The translations under genes were made by a program, and so were the position numbers. Positions 44,390 through 53,379 of a DNA stretch of 64,000 nt are shown piece after piece. Position 1 is the stretch's first letter. Each line of letters begins with the position of its first letter. The notes beneath the pieces are model-generated. The model was not told the DNA's origin. It saw only the letters and a list, made by a program, of their open reading frames with translations, and did no database searches. Source of the DNA: Paracoccus maritimus (GTDB lineage Bacteria > Pseudomonadota > Alphaproteobacteria > Rhodobacterales > Rhodobacteraceae); NCBI RefSeq assembly GCF_025195095.1, contig NZ_JANAVZ010000002.1:62001-126000 (forward strand). The letters are read 5' to 3'.

Positions 44390-46911
44390 TCGGTTGCGCT
44401 ATTCTGACGGACATCCTGTTCATCGGAATGGGATTGTTCGGGGCAGACATGCCACAGATGATCGCCTCGGCGGGGCGTATGAACGGCGCTGAAACGACGG
44501 TGGAAGCGCGCCAAGCGCCCGAAGCGCCGCTTGCGTATCACTGGGTCAACGCTGCCGCCGGACCGGGTGTCGATCCCCGGGCGGTGCTTTCGACAGGCGG
44601 CATAGATCAGTTGGTCATGACCGAGGCGTTGCCCCTGACGGAAAGCCTCGTCCGGCACGACAGCATCGAATATGCGACCGATTTCTGCGATCTGGCGGTT
44701 CGCAGGAACCCGCAGGCCGAATGCTTGCTGTATGAAAGCTGGCCGCCTCTGGATGGTCGCGACCCTAAGGGCTGGCGCGAAGAGGTGGCCGCTGCGGCGC
44801 CGCTGTGGCAGGCGATTGTGCAAGCGTTGAACGATCAGGGCTTTGCTGACGGGGATCACCCGCCCGCGAGGTTGATCCCACTGGCGCGGGGTTTACTGGC
44901 ACTGGACGGCGCCATCGCCGCAGGTCAGGTGCCGGGGCTTGTCAGCATCACCCAGATCTTCGCCGAGGATGGACGTCGGCTGAACGGGCGCGGCAGCTAT
45001 TTCGCAGCAATGCTGTTTCACGCAGCCCTCAGCGGCGATGACCCACAGGGTCTGCCAGTCTGGCTGGGGCGCAACCGTCCGGCAACCCTGGAAGATGCGG
45101 TGACCGAGCCGATGGCGGGTGCGATGCAACGCATTGCCCTGCGGGTGGTGCAGGACAGGATGGCTGCCGCGTCGGTGGATCGCGTCATGTGGCGTCAGGC
45201 AAAGGCGCTGGTGGACAGCACGATCTCGGATGACCGCGGGTTCGTGTCTTGGCAGGGCCCCACCGACTCGTATCTGTCCGGGGTTGAGCGCGAGGGCATC
45301 GCCTTCAACCTGACAGGCATATCGGACTGGTCGGCGAATCTGCCGTTTCTGGATGTCTTCAAGAACGCTCGTCCATGGATCGGGCATCTGCCCGGGCAGT
45401 GGGGCGGCTTCGACGCGCCGAAATTGCGCGAGGCCGGCTATCTTGATGAACATGGCTGGCCCAAGCGGATACCGGACGAGGTCACGCATCTGACCACCCT
45501 GATCCTCAGCGATCTGGACAGCGGGATGATCTCGGCCGCCGGGCGGTATGTCCTGCGCTATCGCGGCGTGGGACGGATCGAGTTGGAAGGCAGGTTGGCG
45601 CGGAATATCAGCTACGAAGAAGGGCGCATCGCTTTTGACTATCTGCCGGGACGCGGATCGGTGCTTATCCATCTGCGCCGCACCGATCCCGAAGATCCGA
45701 TCCGCGATATCAGCGTGGTGCGTCAGGACCGCCTCGCCCTAGCCGACGCAGGCCAGATCTTCAATCCCGACTTTCTGGCGCGATTGCGTGGGGCTGAATT
45801 GCTGCGGTTCATGGACTGGATGCGGACGAACAATTCCACGATGACCAGCCCCGACCAGATCCCGGCGCGCGAGGATTATATCTGGAGCACCGACCGGGGC
45901 GTCCCGCCCGAGGTCATGGTTGCGCTGGCCAACGAGTTGGACGCCGACCCGTGGTTCACGATCCCGCACTTGGCCAGCGATGATCTGGTGCGGCAATATG
46001 CGCGACGGGTTCGGGACAATCTGGCGCCCGGCCGCCGCGCTTGGGTCGAGTTCTCGAACGAGATCTGGAACTGGTCGTTCGATCAGCGGGCTTGGGCGGA
46101 CCGCAAGGCGGCCGAGCTTTGGGGTGTCGAGGACGCGGGCATGCAATATGGCGCATTCCGGGCGGCGCAGGTTGTCGATATCTGGACCGAGGAATTCGCC
46201 CCTTCGGCCAGCGCCCGTCTGGTTCGTGTCGTGGGCACATTCACCGGCTGGACAGGCACCGAAGACGCCATGCTGAACGCGCCGGCCTGGAAGGCGGCCG
46301 ACCCGGAAGGCTGGGAACCGCTGTCCGAACACTTTGATGCCTACGCGATCACCGGCTATTTCCATGCCAATCTCGAGAATCCCGAGCGCATGGAAATGCT
46401 TCGATCGTTGCTGGAGGTCAGCCACGACGATGCCGTGCGCCGCGCCGGGCTGCAGGGTCTTGTCGGCGCGGACCTCGAGGCATTCATCCGTGCGCATCGC
46501 TTCGATCTTGCGATCGACCGCATGATCGCGGAATTGCGCGACGGCGCGATCAGCGGAGATCCGGAAGGCTCGGTCAGGTGGGTGATCGACAACCTGTTCC
46601 GCCATCACAGGCGCGCGGCCGCAAGATTTGGCCTGGACCTTGTCATGTATGAAGGCGGCAGCCATGTCGTGGCCACGGGACCGGCCGCTGACGACGAGGA
46701 ACTGACCGAGTTCCTGATCGCGCTGAACTATTCACCCGGCATGGGCGATCTTTATCTTGACCTGATCGAAGGCTGGCAACGCTTCAGCGATCAGCCATTC
46801 AATTTCTACACCGCGATCGGCGGCCCCAGCCAATACGGCAGCTGGGGCGTTTTGCGTCATCTTGACGACGAAAACCCGCGCTGGGACGCTGTTTCGGAGT
46901 CTTATCCATGA
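44386..46911 (+). CDS. Inactive SGNH-like domain fused to a clan GH-A-like glycosidase domain
   Basis: An 841-residue protein. Residues about 8-245 match the previous protein throughout (VMTEALPLTESLVRHDSIEY against ILTEMVELRDAIKWHGSSNY), but the serine position is Gly16 (IGMGLFG) and the D-x-x-H has become D-x-x-R, so this half looks catalytically dead. Residues about 270-841 resemble a TIM-barrel glycosidase of clan GH-A: Asn-Glu559 in EFSNEIWNW (acid/base) and Glu756 in MYEGGSH (nucleophile). A glycan-cleaving or remodelling role is likely. It starts with GTG in the 4-nt overlap and has no clear signal peptide. Overlaps the next GT2 gene by 4 nt. Confidence 0.72.
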   Translation: MIGCAILTDILFIGMGLFGADMPQMIASAGRMNGAETTVEARQAPEAPLAYHWVNAAAGPGVDPRAVLSTGGIDQLVMTEALPLTESLVRHDSIEYATDFCDLAVRRNPQAECLLYESWPPLDGRDPKGWREEVAAAAPLWQAIVQALNDQGFADGDHPPARLIPLARGLLALDGAIAAGQVPGLVSITQIFAEDGRRLNGRGSYFAAMLFHAALSGDDPQGLPVWLGRNRPATLEDAVTEPMAGAMQRIALRVVQDRMAAASVDRVMWRQAKALVDSTISDDRGFVSWQGPTDSYLSGVEREGIAFNLTGISDWSANLPFLDVFKNARPWIGHLPGQWGGFDAPKLREAGYLDEHGWPKRIPDEVTHLTTLILSDLDSGMISAAGRYVLRYRGVGRIELEGRLARNISYEEGRIAFDYLPGRGSVLIHLRRTDPEDPIRDISVVRQDRLALADAGQIFNPDFLARLRGAELLRFMDWMRTNNSTMTSPDQIPAREDYIWSTDRGVPPEVMVALANELDADPWFTIPHLASDDLVRQYARRVRDNLAPGRRAWVEFSNEIWNWSFDQRAWADRKAAELWGVEDAGMQYGAFRAAQVVDIWTEEFAPSASARLVRVVGTFTGWTGTEDAMLNAPAWKAADPEGWEPLSEHFDAYAITGYFHANLENPERMEMLRSLLEVSHDDAVRRAGLQGLVGADLEAFIRAHRFDLAIDRMIAELRDGAISGDPEGSVRWVIDNLFRHHRRAAARFGLDLVMYEGGSHVVATGPAADDEELTEFLIALNYSPGMGDLYLDLIEGWQRFSDQPFNFYTAIGGPSQYGSWGVLRHLDDENPRWDAVSESYP

Positions 46912-47753
46912 CCCATCCGCCCGCGCTCAGCGTTATTCTGCCGGCCAGCAACGAAGAGGCGTATCTGTCAGCATGTCTTGCGGCTTTGCTGAAAGGCGAT
47001 CCAGTCCCCGGTGGCGCCGAGGTGATCGTGGTCGCTAATGGATGTCGCGACAGGACCGCGGATATCGCCCGCGGCTTCTCCGAGACAGCCCGCGCGGCAG
47101 GCTGGACCCTGATCGTGATCGAACTTGAGAAGGGCGACAAGATCGGTGCGCTGAACGCGGGTGATCAGGCCGCGCAGGCGGATCTGCGCGCCTATCTGGA
47201 TGCCGATGTGGTCGTCAGCCCGTCCTTGATGGGCGACCTGACGCGGGCGCTTTGCGCGGCATCGGGTGCGGCCTACGCCAGCGGAACGGCGATCATTCCG
47301 CGTGCCGCCAGCCCGGTCACGCGCGCCTATGCCCGGCTGTGGCAGCGGCTGCCCTTTGCGCGCAGCGAGGCGCCGGGATATGGCCTGTTCGCGGTGAACC
47401 GGGCCGGACGGGCGCGCTGGGGCGCGTTTCCGCGGATCATTTCGGACGACACCTTCGTGCGTCTGCAATTCGCGCCCGACGAACGGATCGGGCTTCCTGC
47501 GACCTATAGCTGGCCGATGGTCGAGGGGTGGTCGCGTCTGGTGCGCGTGCGACGTCGTCAGGACGCGGGTGTCAGGGAAATCGCCGCACGCTGGCCGGAT
47601 CTCTTGCGCAACGAAGGCAAGGCGGCACTTGGTGCCGGAGGGGCCGCGCGGCTGGCCCTGCGTGATCCGGTCGGATTCGCTGTCTATGCAGCCGTTTCGG
47701 TGGCGGTCAGGATGGAACGCGGACCGGCAGCCGGGTGGACGCGGGGACGATGA
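46908..47753 (+). CDS. GT2-family glycosyltransferase
   Basis: A 281-residue GT2 enzyme: LSVILPASNEEAYLSACLAAL, VIVVANGCRDRTADIA, GDKIGALNAGDQAA and AYLDADVVVSPSL (D-x-D) are conserved; RIISDDTFVRLQFAPDER holds the probable catalytic Asp. The C-terminal segment PVGFAVYAAVSVAVRM may associate with the membrane. It overlaps the upstream glycosidase gene by 4 nt. Donor and acceptor unknown. Confidence 0.86.
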   Translation: MTHPPALSVILPASNEEAYLSACLAALLKGDPVPGGAEVIVVANGCRDRTADIARGFSETARAAGWTLIVIELEKGDKIGALNAGDQAAQADLRAYLDADVVVSPSLMGDLTRALCAASGAAYASGTAIIPRAASPVTRAYARLWQRLPFARSEAPGYGLFAVNRAGRARWGAFPRIISDDTFVRLQFAPDERIGLPATYSWPMVEGWSRLVRVRRRQDAGVREIAARWPDLLRNEGKAALGAGGAARLALRDPVGFAVYAAVSVAVRMERGPAAGWTRGR

Positions 47754-47848
47754 GATTGTCCAGAAGTGCAGGCATGTGGCGCTTTCGCGGGCAGGCAAAA
47801 TCCGCTAGGCCGAAACCGCCGCCTGTTGCGGCATGAGGTAGTATCGTC

Positions 47849-49060
47849 GTGCGTCTCGGTTACTTGTTGAATACCTATCCCCAGCCCAGTGTTACCTTTG
47901 TCCGTCGCGAGATTCACGCGTTGGAACGGCGCGGCATTTCGGTCCACCGTTTCGCCATGCGAAGTGATCGTGATGCACTGGTCGATCCCGCCGATCTTCA
48001 GGAATACGACCGCACCGAACTGGTGTTGCAGGCTGGGGCGGGGCGGCTGCTGCGGGATCTGCTGGGCATGATGGTCGCCCGCCCCGCCGGATTTGTCCGC
48101 GCGCTGGCATCGGCGTGGCAGATGGGCGGCCGGTCGGCACAGGGCAGGTTGCGCCACCTGATCTACCTGGCCGAGGCGGCACATGTCGCCCGTCGGGCCG
48201 AGGTGTTGGGGCTTGACCATCTGCACGCGCATTTCGGGACCAATTCAGCCGCGGTTGCGGCGCTGGTGCGCGATCTGGGTGGACCGGGCTACAGCTTCAC
48301 CGTTCACGGCCCGGAGGAATTCGACAGTCCGCTGGCGCTGAGCCTTGGCCGCAAGGTGACGGGATCGGAATTCACGGTCGCGATCTCGGCGCATGGGCGC
48401 AGTCAGCTTTGCCGCTGGGCAGACTATGCCGACTGGCCCCGGATTCGGGTGGTTCATTGCGGGATCGAACCTGCGCGCTTTCCCCAGCCGGCCGCGATGC
48501 CGGGCGGCGGCACGCTGCGGCTGGTCAATATCGGACGGTTCGCCGAACAGAAGGGCCAGTTGCTGCTGCCCGAGGCGTTGGCGATGGCGCGTGCGCGCGG
48601 CGTGGATGTTCACCTGACGCTGGTCGGCGACGGTCCGATGCGACCGCAGATCGAAGCCGCGATCGCGGCGCACGGGGTTGGCGACGAGGTCACCCTGACC
48701 GGCTGGCTTGACGAGGCGGGGGTGCGCCGCGTTCTGGCAGAAAGCCACGCGCTGATCCTGCCCAGCTTTGCCGAAGGCCTGCCAATGGTGGTGATGGAGG
48801 CGATGGCCGCCGGTCGTCCCGTGATCGCCACCTATATCGCCGGGAACCCCGAACTTGTCATACCGGGTGAAACTGGATGGCTGGTTGCTGCGGGTGACAC
48901 AGAGGCGTTGGCAAAAGGCATCATCGACGCGGCCGGGACGTCGGGCGAACATCTGCATCGGATGGGGCAGGCGGGGCGCGCCCGTGTCCTGCAACGCCAT
49001 GACATTGACCGCGAGGCCGAAAAGCTGGCTCGCCTGATCGAGGAAGCAACCCGCCGATGA
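47849..49060 (+). CDS. GT4-family glycosyltransferase
   Basis: A 403-residue GT-B fold enzyme. The N-terminal MRLGYLLNTYPQPSVTFVRREI and the C-terminal VNIGRFAEQKGQ, LVGDGPMRPQIEAA, LPSFAEGLPMVVMEAMAAGRPVIAT (shown in parts) are GT4 hallmarks, the last containing the E-x7-E nucleotide-sugar motif. I infer a GTG start at 47849, 95 bases after the preceding gene, with AGG upstream. It overlaps the flippase gene by 4 nt. Probably a retaining transferase adding one sugar of the repeat. Confidence 0.9.
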   Translation: MRLGYLLNTYPQPSVTFVRREIHALERRGISVHRFAMRSDRDALVDPADLQEYDRTELVLQAGAGRLLRDLLGMMVARPAGFVRALASAWQMGGRSAQGRLRHLIYLAEAAHVARRAEVLGLDHLHAHFGTNSAAVAALVRDLGGPGYSFTVHGPEEFDSPLALSLGRKVTGSEFTVAISAHGRSQLCRWADYADWPRIRVVHCGIEPARFPQPAAMPGGGTLRLVNIGRFAEQKGQLLLPEALAMARARGVDVHLTLVGDGPMRPQIEAAIAAHGVGDEVTLTGWLDEAGVRRVLAESHALILPSFAEGLPMVVMEAMAAGRPVIATYIAGNPELVIPGETGWLVAAGDTEALAKGIIDAAGTSGEHLHRMGQAGRARVLQRHDIDREAEKLARLIEEATRR

Positions 49061-50397
49061 AACGCGTTTTCAGCTTTATGTCCGGCACCAGCATTACCCA
49101 GCGGGTGCTGCGCGGATCGGCGATTTCGGGAATGGGCTATTTCTTCAGCCAGGGTATCCGGCTGGCCAGCAACCTGATCCTGACACGTCTGTTGTTCCCG
49201 GATGCATTCGGCCTGATGGCGTTGGTCACGATGTTCGTTCTGGGCGTCGTGATGATGACCGATGTCGGACTGACGCCCTCGATCATGCAAAGCAAACGTG
49301 GCGACGATCCGAAATTCCTGAACACCGCCTGGTCGGTCAAGATGCTGCTGCACAGCTTCTATTTCGTGGTCATCTGCGCGCTGGCATGGCCCGCCGCGCA
49401 GTTCTATGACGCGCCGCAATTGGTGCAGCTGATGCCCGCCGTGGGCGCCAGCCTTCTGATCGGCGGGCTGGTATCGCCAAACATCGAACACGCACAGCGC
49501 CATATCAGGCTGGGCACGGTCACATTGATCGACCTTGCCAGTCAGGCGGCGTCGGTCGGTTCGATGGTGATCTTCGCGCTGCTGACCCGGTCGATCTGGG
49601 CGCTGGTCTTCGGGCAGTTCGTGGCGGCTGGCGTAAAGGCGGTGCTGACCCGCTATTACCTGAAGGGGCCGACCACCGGTTTCGGCTGGGACAAGGAGGC
49701 CGTGCATGAACTGATCCATTTCGGCAAATGGATCACCCTCAGTTCGGCAGGCGGGTTCGTTCTGTCGCAGGGAGACAAGGCGGTTCTGGGCAAGTATCTG
49801 AGCCTTGAACAGCTTGGCGTCTACAACATCGGCTTCTTTCTGGCGTCCTTTCCGATGGCGCTGGCCGAGAACATCACCGGTCGCACGATCATTCCGGTCT
49901 ATCGCGACAGTCCTCCTCATGAATCGCCGCAGAATTTCGCAACCGTCCGCCGGATGCGCATGGGGCTGTCGGCCATCGTCCTGTCGATGATCGCGGTCAT
50001 GGCGGTCGGCGGGCCGTGGATCATCGAACTGCTCTACGACATCCGCTATCAGGGCGCGGGGCCGATCGTGTCGCTGATCGCCAGCGCGCAGGTGCCAGTT
50101 GTGCTGGGCATGACCTATCCGCAGGCGGCGCTGGCGGCCGGGGATTCCCGCAGTCCGTCGCTGCTGCAGATGCTGCGGGCCGGGGTCCAGATCGGCGCCT
50201 TCCTGATCGGCGCCGAACTGGGCGGGCTGACCGGCGCGATCATCGGGCAGATGATCGCCGGTTGGGTTCTGCACCTGTTCATCATCCGGATCGCCATCAA
50301 GCATCGGGTCTGGGATCCGCTGCACGATGCCATCTTCGCGATCTTCGGGGCACTGATCACCTTCGTGGGCATGTCCCACATGCTGATGACGGGCTGA
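49057..50397 (+). CDS. Wzx-type lipid-linked oligosaccharide flippase (MVF superfamily)
   Basis: A 446-residue polytopic membrane protein with about twelve to fourteen hydrophobic segments. RGSAISGMGYFFSQGIRLASNLILTRLLFPDAFG is the standard opening of polysaccharide flippases of the Wzx/PST group. It would turn undecaprenyl-linked repeats (or a lipid carrying the PKS-derived group) to the periplasm for Wzy polymerisation. ATG overlaps the GT4 stop by 4 nt; it is the last gene of the operon that starts with the PKS. A CCGCCGC/GCGGCGG hairpin follows at 50409-50429 without a U-run. Confidence 0.9.
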   Translation: MKRVFSFMSGTSITQRVLRGSAISGMGYFFSQGIRLASNLILTRLLFPDAFGLMALVTMFVLGVVMMTDVGLTPSIMQSKRGDDPKFLNTAWSVKMLLHSFYFVVICALAWPAAQFYDAPQLVQLMPAVGASLLIGGLVSPNIEHAQRHIRLGTVTLIDLASQAASVGSMVIFALLTRSIWALVFGQFVAAGVKAVLTRYYLKGPTTGFGWDKEAVHELIHFGKWITLSSAGGFVLSQGDKAVLGKYLSLEQLGVYNIGFFLASFPMALAENITGRTIIPVYRDSPPHESPQNFATVRRMRMGLSAIVLSMIAVMAVGGPWIIELLYDIRYQGAGPIVSLIASAQVPVVLGMTYPQAALAAGDSRSPSLLQMLRAGVQIGAFLIGAELGGLTGAIIGQMIAGWVLHLFIIRIAIKHRVWDPLHDAIFAIFGALITFVGMSHMLMTG

Positions 50398-50430
50398 ACC
50401 GGGCCCGTCCGCCGCATCAATCGCGGCGGG

Positions 50431-50757
50431 TCAGCCCTTCGGCAGATAGGGAATTCCGCCTGCCAGGTCGGTGTCGTCGATGACATGGAAATTGCTGACG
50501 CTGCCCTTCTGGCGCCCCTCGGCGAAGGGGGCGTATTCGGGATCGTTGGCGAATGCCGATACCGCCTCGCGCGAAGGGAACTCGATCAGCGCGATCAGGG
50601 TGCTGTTCAGGGGCGTGCCTTCGATGGTTTCGATATTGCCACTGCGCGACAGATAACGGCCGCCATGCTTGGCCGCGATGTCATGGACCCGGGCGGCATA
50701 TCCGGGCACCCACGCATCGTCGGTCACCGTAACCTCTGCAATCAGATAGACAGGCAT
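50431..50757 (-). CDS. DUF1330 family protein
   Basis: A 108-residue protein of the DUF1330 (dimeric ferredoxin-like barrel) family: MPVYLIAEVTVTDDAWVPGYAARVHDI, GGRYLSRSGNIETIEG and LIALIEFPSREAVSAFANDPEYAP are characteristic. Function unknown. The start at 50757 has GGGAGGA upstream and matches the family N-terminus; the ATG at 50832 does not. It converges on the flippase gene and marks the end of the polysaccharide region. Confidence 0.85.
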   Translation of the reverse strand: MPVYLIAEVTVTDDAWVPGYAARVHDIAAKHGGRYLSRSGNIETIEGTPLNSTLIALIEFPSREAVSAFANDPEYAPFAEGRQKGSVSNFHVIDDTDLAGGIPYLPKG

Positions 50758-50903
50758 CGTGCATCCTCCCTCGTGCTGAAACGATCCTGCCGACACAGTA
50801 GCCCGTCGGCGGTATCCGGCAAACCCGGTCATTCGTCTGGTGTGACGCGAGATCGAACAGGCTCCGGCGTCGGTCAGAATGCCCCTTTGGGATCTGCCCG
50901 GTG

Positions 50904-52052
50904 CTAGATCGCCTCAACCAGGTGACGTGCGTGCCGGGCGTGCCGCTGCGCAAGGTCGCGCCCTTCGCGACCGCTCAGCAGGCGCCGCGCGCCGATGGCC
51001 TGGAAACCCGGCTGTGACATTTGCGGAAACAGCGCGAGAATCTCGTTGCGCGCGTCGGGCCCTACGGATTCCATCGCTTGCGGGCCAACGAACAGGCTTT
51101 CGCTCCAGGCGCCATCGGATGACACCACTTCATGGCCGTCAAACAGCATGTGCCAATAGGTCACGCCATGATCGGGTCGCATGACCTCGATGCCGGGCAG
51201 GCCGACAAGATGCTTGGCAGCGACCAGGATTTCGTGCTCGCCGAACAAACGCCGCGCGATGGACGAGCGTACCAGGATCCGATGCTGCGGAGACACGATC
51301 AGGTTTCGCGCCGGAACCCCTTGCGCCAAGGCGCCCGCCCTGATCCGGATCGGACGCAGATTGGGCTGCTGGTCAAGCGTCCCAACGTCGACATAGGTGG
51401 ATCCGATCCAGGACAACCATCGCATGCCGTTGTCGCGGGTGCGGATCATGTCACCTACGGAAAGGCTGTCGATGGCGCGCGGCCCGAACATCGTGTCGAT
51501 CATCGTGCCCGAGGCGAAGCAGGGCACCGCGGCAGCAGGCGCATAGCTGGGCGCCCCCGCGTCACCGGATTGCAATGGCACGGTGCGGACATAGCCAAAA
51601 TTCGCATTCGGATCGAAGCTGGGATAGCTGCTTTCTCCGCTCACCGGATCGATCCGTTCCACCGGAATGATCAGCACCGAGTATCTGCCGCCAAGTTCTG
51701 TCCCGATCGAACCGTTGAAGTCGCACGGGAACAGGGCGTGGAATTCATTCCCGTCCTGATCGCGGATCAGCGATGCGGTGAAGTTGCTGATCTTCGTGCC
51801 CGCCAAGACGGTTTGCGCCCCGGCGCCATAGCCGAAGGTCGTATCCTCGGCCAGGAATTGTTGGGTCTCGCCGGGGGAATAGTAGCGCGAATTCAGCACC
51901 GGGTCGTCATCGGTGATCGTGATGGTGCTAAGCGTCGGGTTTGAAAGACTGATCGAGGAATACTGATTGTACCAGGGCGCGTAGCGGGCGTTTCCAGAGC
52001 TTCCGGACGGGATGACCTGACTGACCGTCAGCATCGTGACCTGATAGTCCAT
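50904..52052 (-). CDS. Hint-domain-containing protein
   Basis: A 382-residue protein with a variable N-terminal half (ordinary beta-rich, Ser/Thr-rich sequence) and a Hint (Hedgehog/intein) domain from about residue 180: AVPCFASGTMIDTMFGPRAIDSL begins with the Cys expected for an autoprocessing nucleophile, followed by LSVGDMIRTRDNGMRWLSWIG and NLIVSPQHRILVRS, the His-containing Hint block. Such proteins are common in Rhodobacteraceae, and their role is unclear. A perfect CtrA-type site lies 112-126 bases upstream of the start. Confidence 0.87.
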   Translation of the reverse strand: MDYQVTMLTVSQVIPSGSSGNARYAPWYNQYSSISLSNPTLSTITITDDDPVLNSRYYSPGETQQFLAEDTTFGYGAGAQTVLAGTKISNFTASLIRDQDGNEFHALFPCDFNGSIGTELGGRYSVLIIPVERIDPVSGESSYPSFDPNANFGYVRTVPLQSGDAGAPSYAPAAAVPCFASGTMIDTMFGPRAIDSLSVGDMIRTRDNGMRWLSWIGSTYVDVGTLDQQPNLRPIRIRAGALAQGVPARNLIVSPQHRILVRSSIARRLFGEHEILVAAKHLVGLPGIEVMRPDHGVTYWHMLFDGHEVVSSDGAWSESLFVGPQAMESVGPDARNEILALFPQMSQPGFQAIGARRLLSGREGRDLAQRHARHARHLVEAI

Positions 52053-52163
52053 CTTCGCCCGTCGCCTTGTGCTGACCCATGCCCCAAAGTTTCCGGTTCG
52101 GCCGGAAATCTCTTGTCGCGGACATGTTTCGCGGCCCGCGAAAAGCGGAGTATCAACAGAAGG

Positions 52164-52178
52164 TTAACGATGCGTTAA
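52164..52178 (-). promoter_or_regulatory. CtrA-binding site (TTAA-N7-TTAA) upstream of the Hint gene
   Basis: TTAACGATGCGTTAA at 52164-52178 is a perfect match to the full CtrA consensus TTAA-N7-TTAA, in a gap of 163 bases between the GlxA-like gene and the Hint gene, both on the minus strand. CtrA controls motility, gene-transfer-agent and cell-cycle genes in Rhodobacterales. The nearest start downstream is the Hint gene at 52052. Confidence 0.6.
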
Positions 52179-52215
52179 CGGGGAAGGGAATGCGGCCCGT
52201 TTCCGCGGTTCGCGA

Positions 52216-53202
52216 TCAGACTTGTCCGGCTTTCGACGCCGAACCGGTGCCGCGTTCGCGATAGGGCGTGCTGCCGTAAAGCGCCCGATAGCATTTCGAG
52301 AAATGCGAAGGACTTGAGAACCCCGAGGCCAGCGCCACCTCGATGATCGACATCTCGGTCTGCATCAGCAGGTTGCGGGCGCGGGCAAGCCTGGTTTCCA
52401 TGTAGTACCGCTTGGGGCTGCGGTTCAGATATCGGCGGAACAGGCGTTCCAGCTGACGTGCCGACATTCCAGCATCAGATGCAAGCTGCGCAGGGCTGAT
52501 CGGCTCTTCCAGATTGGCTTCCATCCGGGCGATCACGGTGGAAAGGCGCGGGTGGCGCACGCCGATGCGGGTTGGGATCGACAGGCGCTGGCGGTCTTGG
52601 TCGCTGCGGATCGTGGTATGCAGCAACTGATCGGCCACTTCTGCCGTCAAGGCGTCACCCAGCGTTTCCGAGATCAGGTGCAGCATCAGATCCACCGACG
52701 CGGTTCCACCCGCCGCCGTCATTCGGTTGCCGTCATGGACGAAGACCGAACGAAACAGATCGACCTCGGGAAATGCTTCGGCGAAGCCGTCATGGTTTTC
52801 CCAGTGGATCGTGGCCTTGCGCCCGTCCAGCAGACCGGCTTCGGCCAGAATCCACGCGCCCGTGCAGACCGCGCCCATCGCTGCGCCACCCCGTGCCTGC
52901 CGGCGCAGCCAGTTCAGCACCGGCTTGGTGGCTTCGCGGGCTATTTCGGTGCCGCCGCAGACGATCACCACATCCCCGCGCCCGACCGGGGCTTCGCTGT
53001 CCAGCCCCGCATCCAGTCTTACGCTTGTGCCGTTGGAACAGGTCGCCACATCGCCAGCCGGCCCTACCAGCCGCCACGAGAAATGCGCCACCCCGGAAGC
53101 TCGATTCGCAAGCCTCAGCGGTTCGATCGCCGCGGCAAACGGCATCAGCGTGAAGCGGTTGAGCAGCAGGAATGTAAAGCGGCGCGGTGTCTCGGATGGC
53201 AT
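52216..53202 (-). CDS. GlxA-family transcriptional regulator (DJ-1-like plus AraC DNA-binding domain)
   Basis: A 328-residue regulator. The N-terminal DJ-1/PfpI-like domain (about 8-180) includes MGAVCTGAWILAEAGLLDG with the nucleophile-elbow Cys, and the C-terminal AraC domain (about 215-315) contains SARQLERLFRRYLNRSPKRYY and EVALASGFSSPSHFSKCYRALYG, two helix-turn-helices. Relatives control choline, carnitine and glycine-betaine catabolism. I chose ATG 53202; a GTG at 53232 is possible. Confidence 0.88.
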   Translation of the reverse strand: MPSETPRRFTFLLLNRFTLMPFAAAIEPLRLANRASGVAHFSWRLVGPAGDVATCSNGTSVRLDAGLDSEAPVGRGDVVIVCGGTEIAREATKPVLNWLRRQARGGAAMGAVCTGAWILAEAGLLDGRKATIHWENHDGFAEAFPEVDLFRSVFVHDGNRMTAAGGTASVDLMLHLISETLGDALTAEVADQLLHTTIRSDQDRQRLSIPTRIGVRHPRLSTVIARMEANLEEPISPAQLASDAGMSARQLERLFRRYLNRSPKRYYMETRLARARNLLMQTEMSIIEVALASGFSSPSHFSKCYRALYGSTPYRERGTGSASKAGQV

Positions 53203-53379
53203 GGTGCTGTCTCGGCGCGGTTGGATTCCCACCTCTCATCAGGGAATGGGAAACGCTGCAAGGGGGTAAACGTGGCCTGCACCCGAAGTCGCATGACGGT
53301 TTCGCGAGCCGTCTGCCCTTTCCCCTGCGGCGCTGACCGATTATATCAACCCGAATGAATTCCCCAAGGAGTGCGTGCC

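Noticed and set aside
50409..50429. Hairpin after the flippase gene as a terminator
   Set aside because: A 7-bp GC stem is present but has no U-run, so termination is unsupported.
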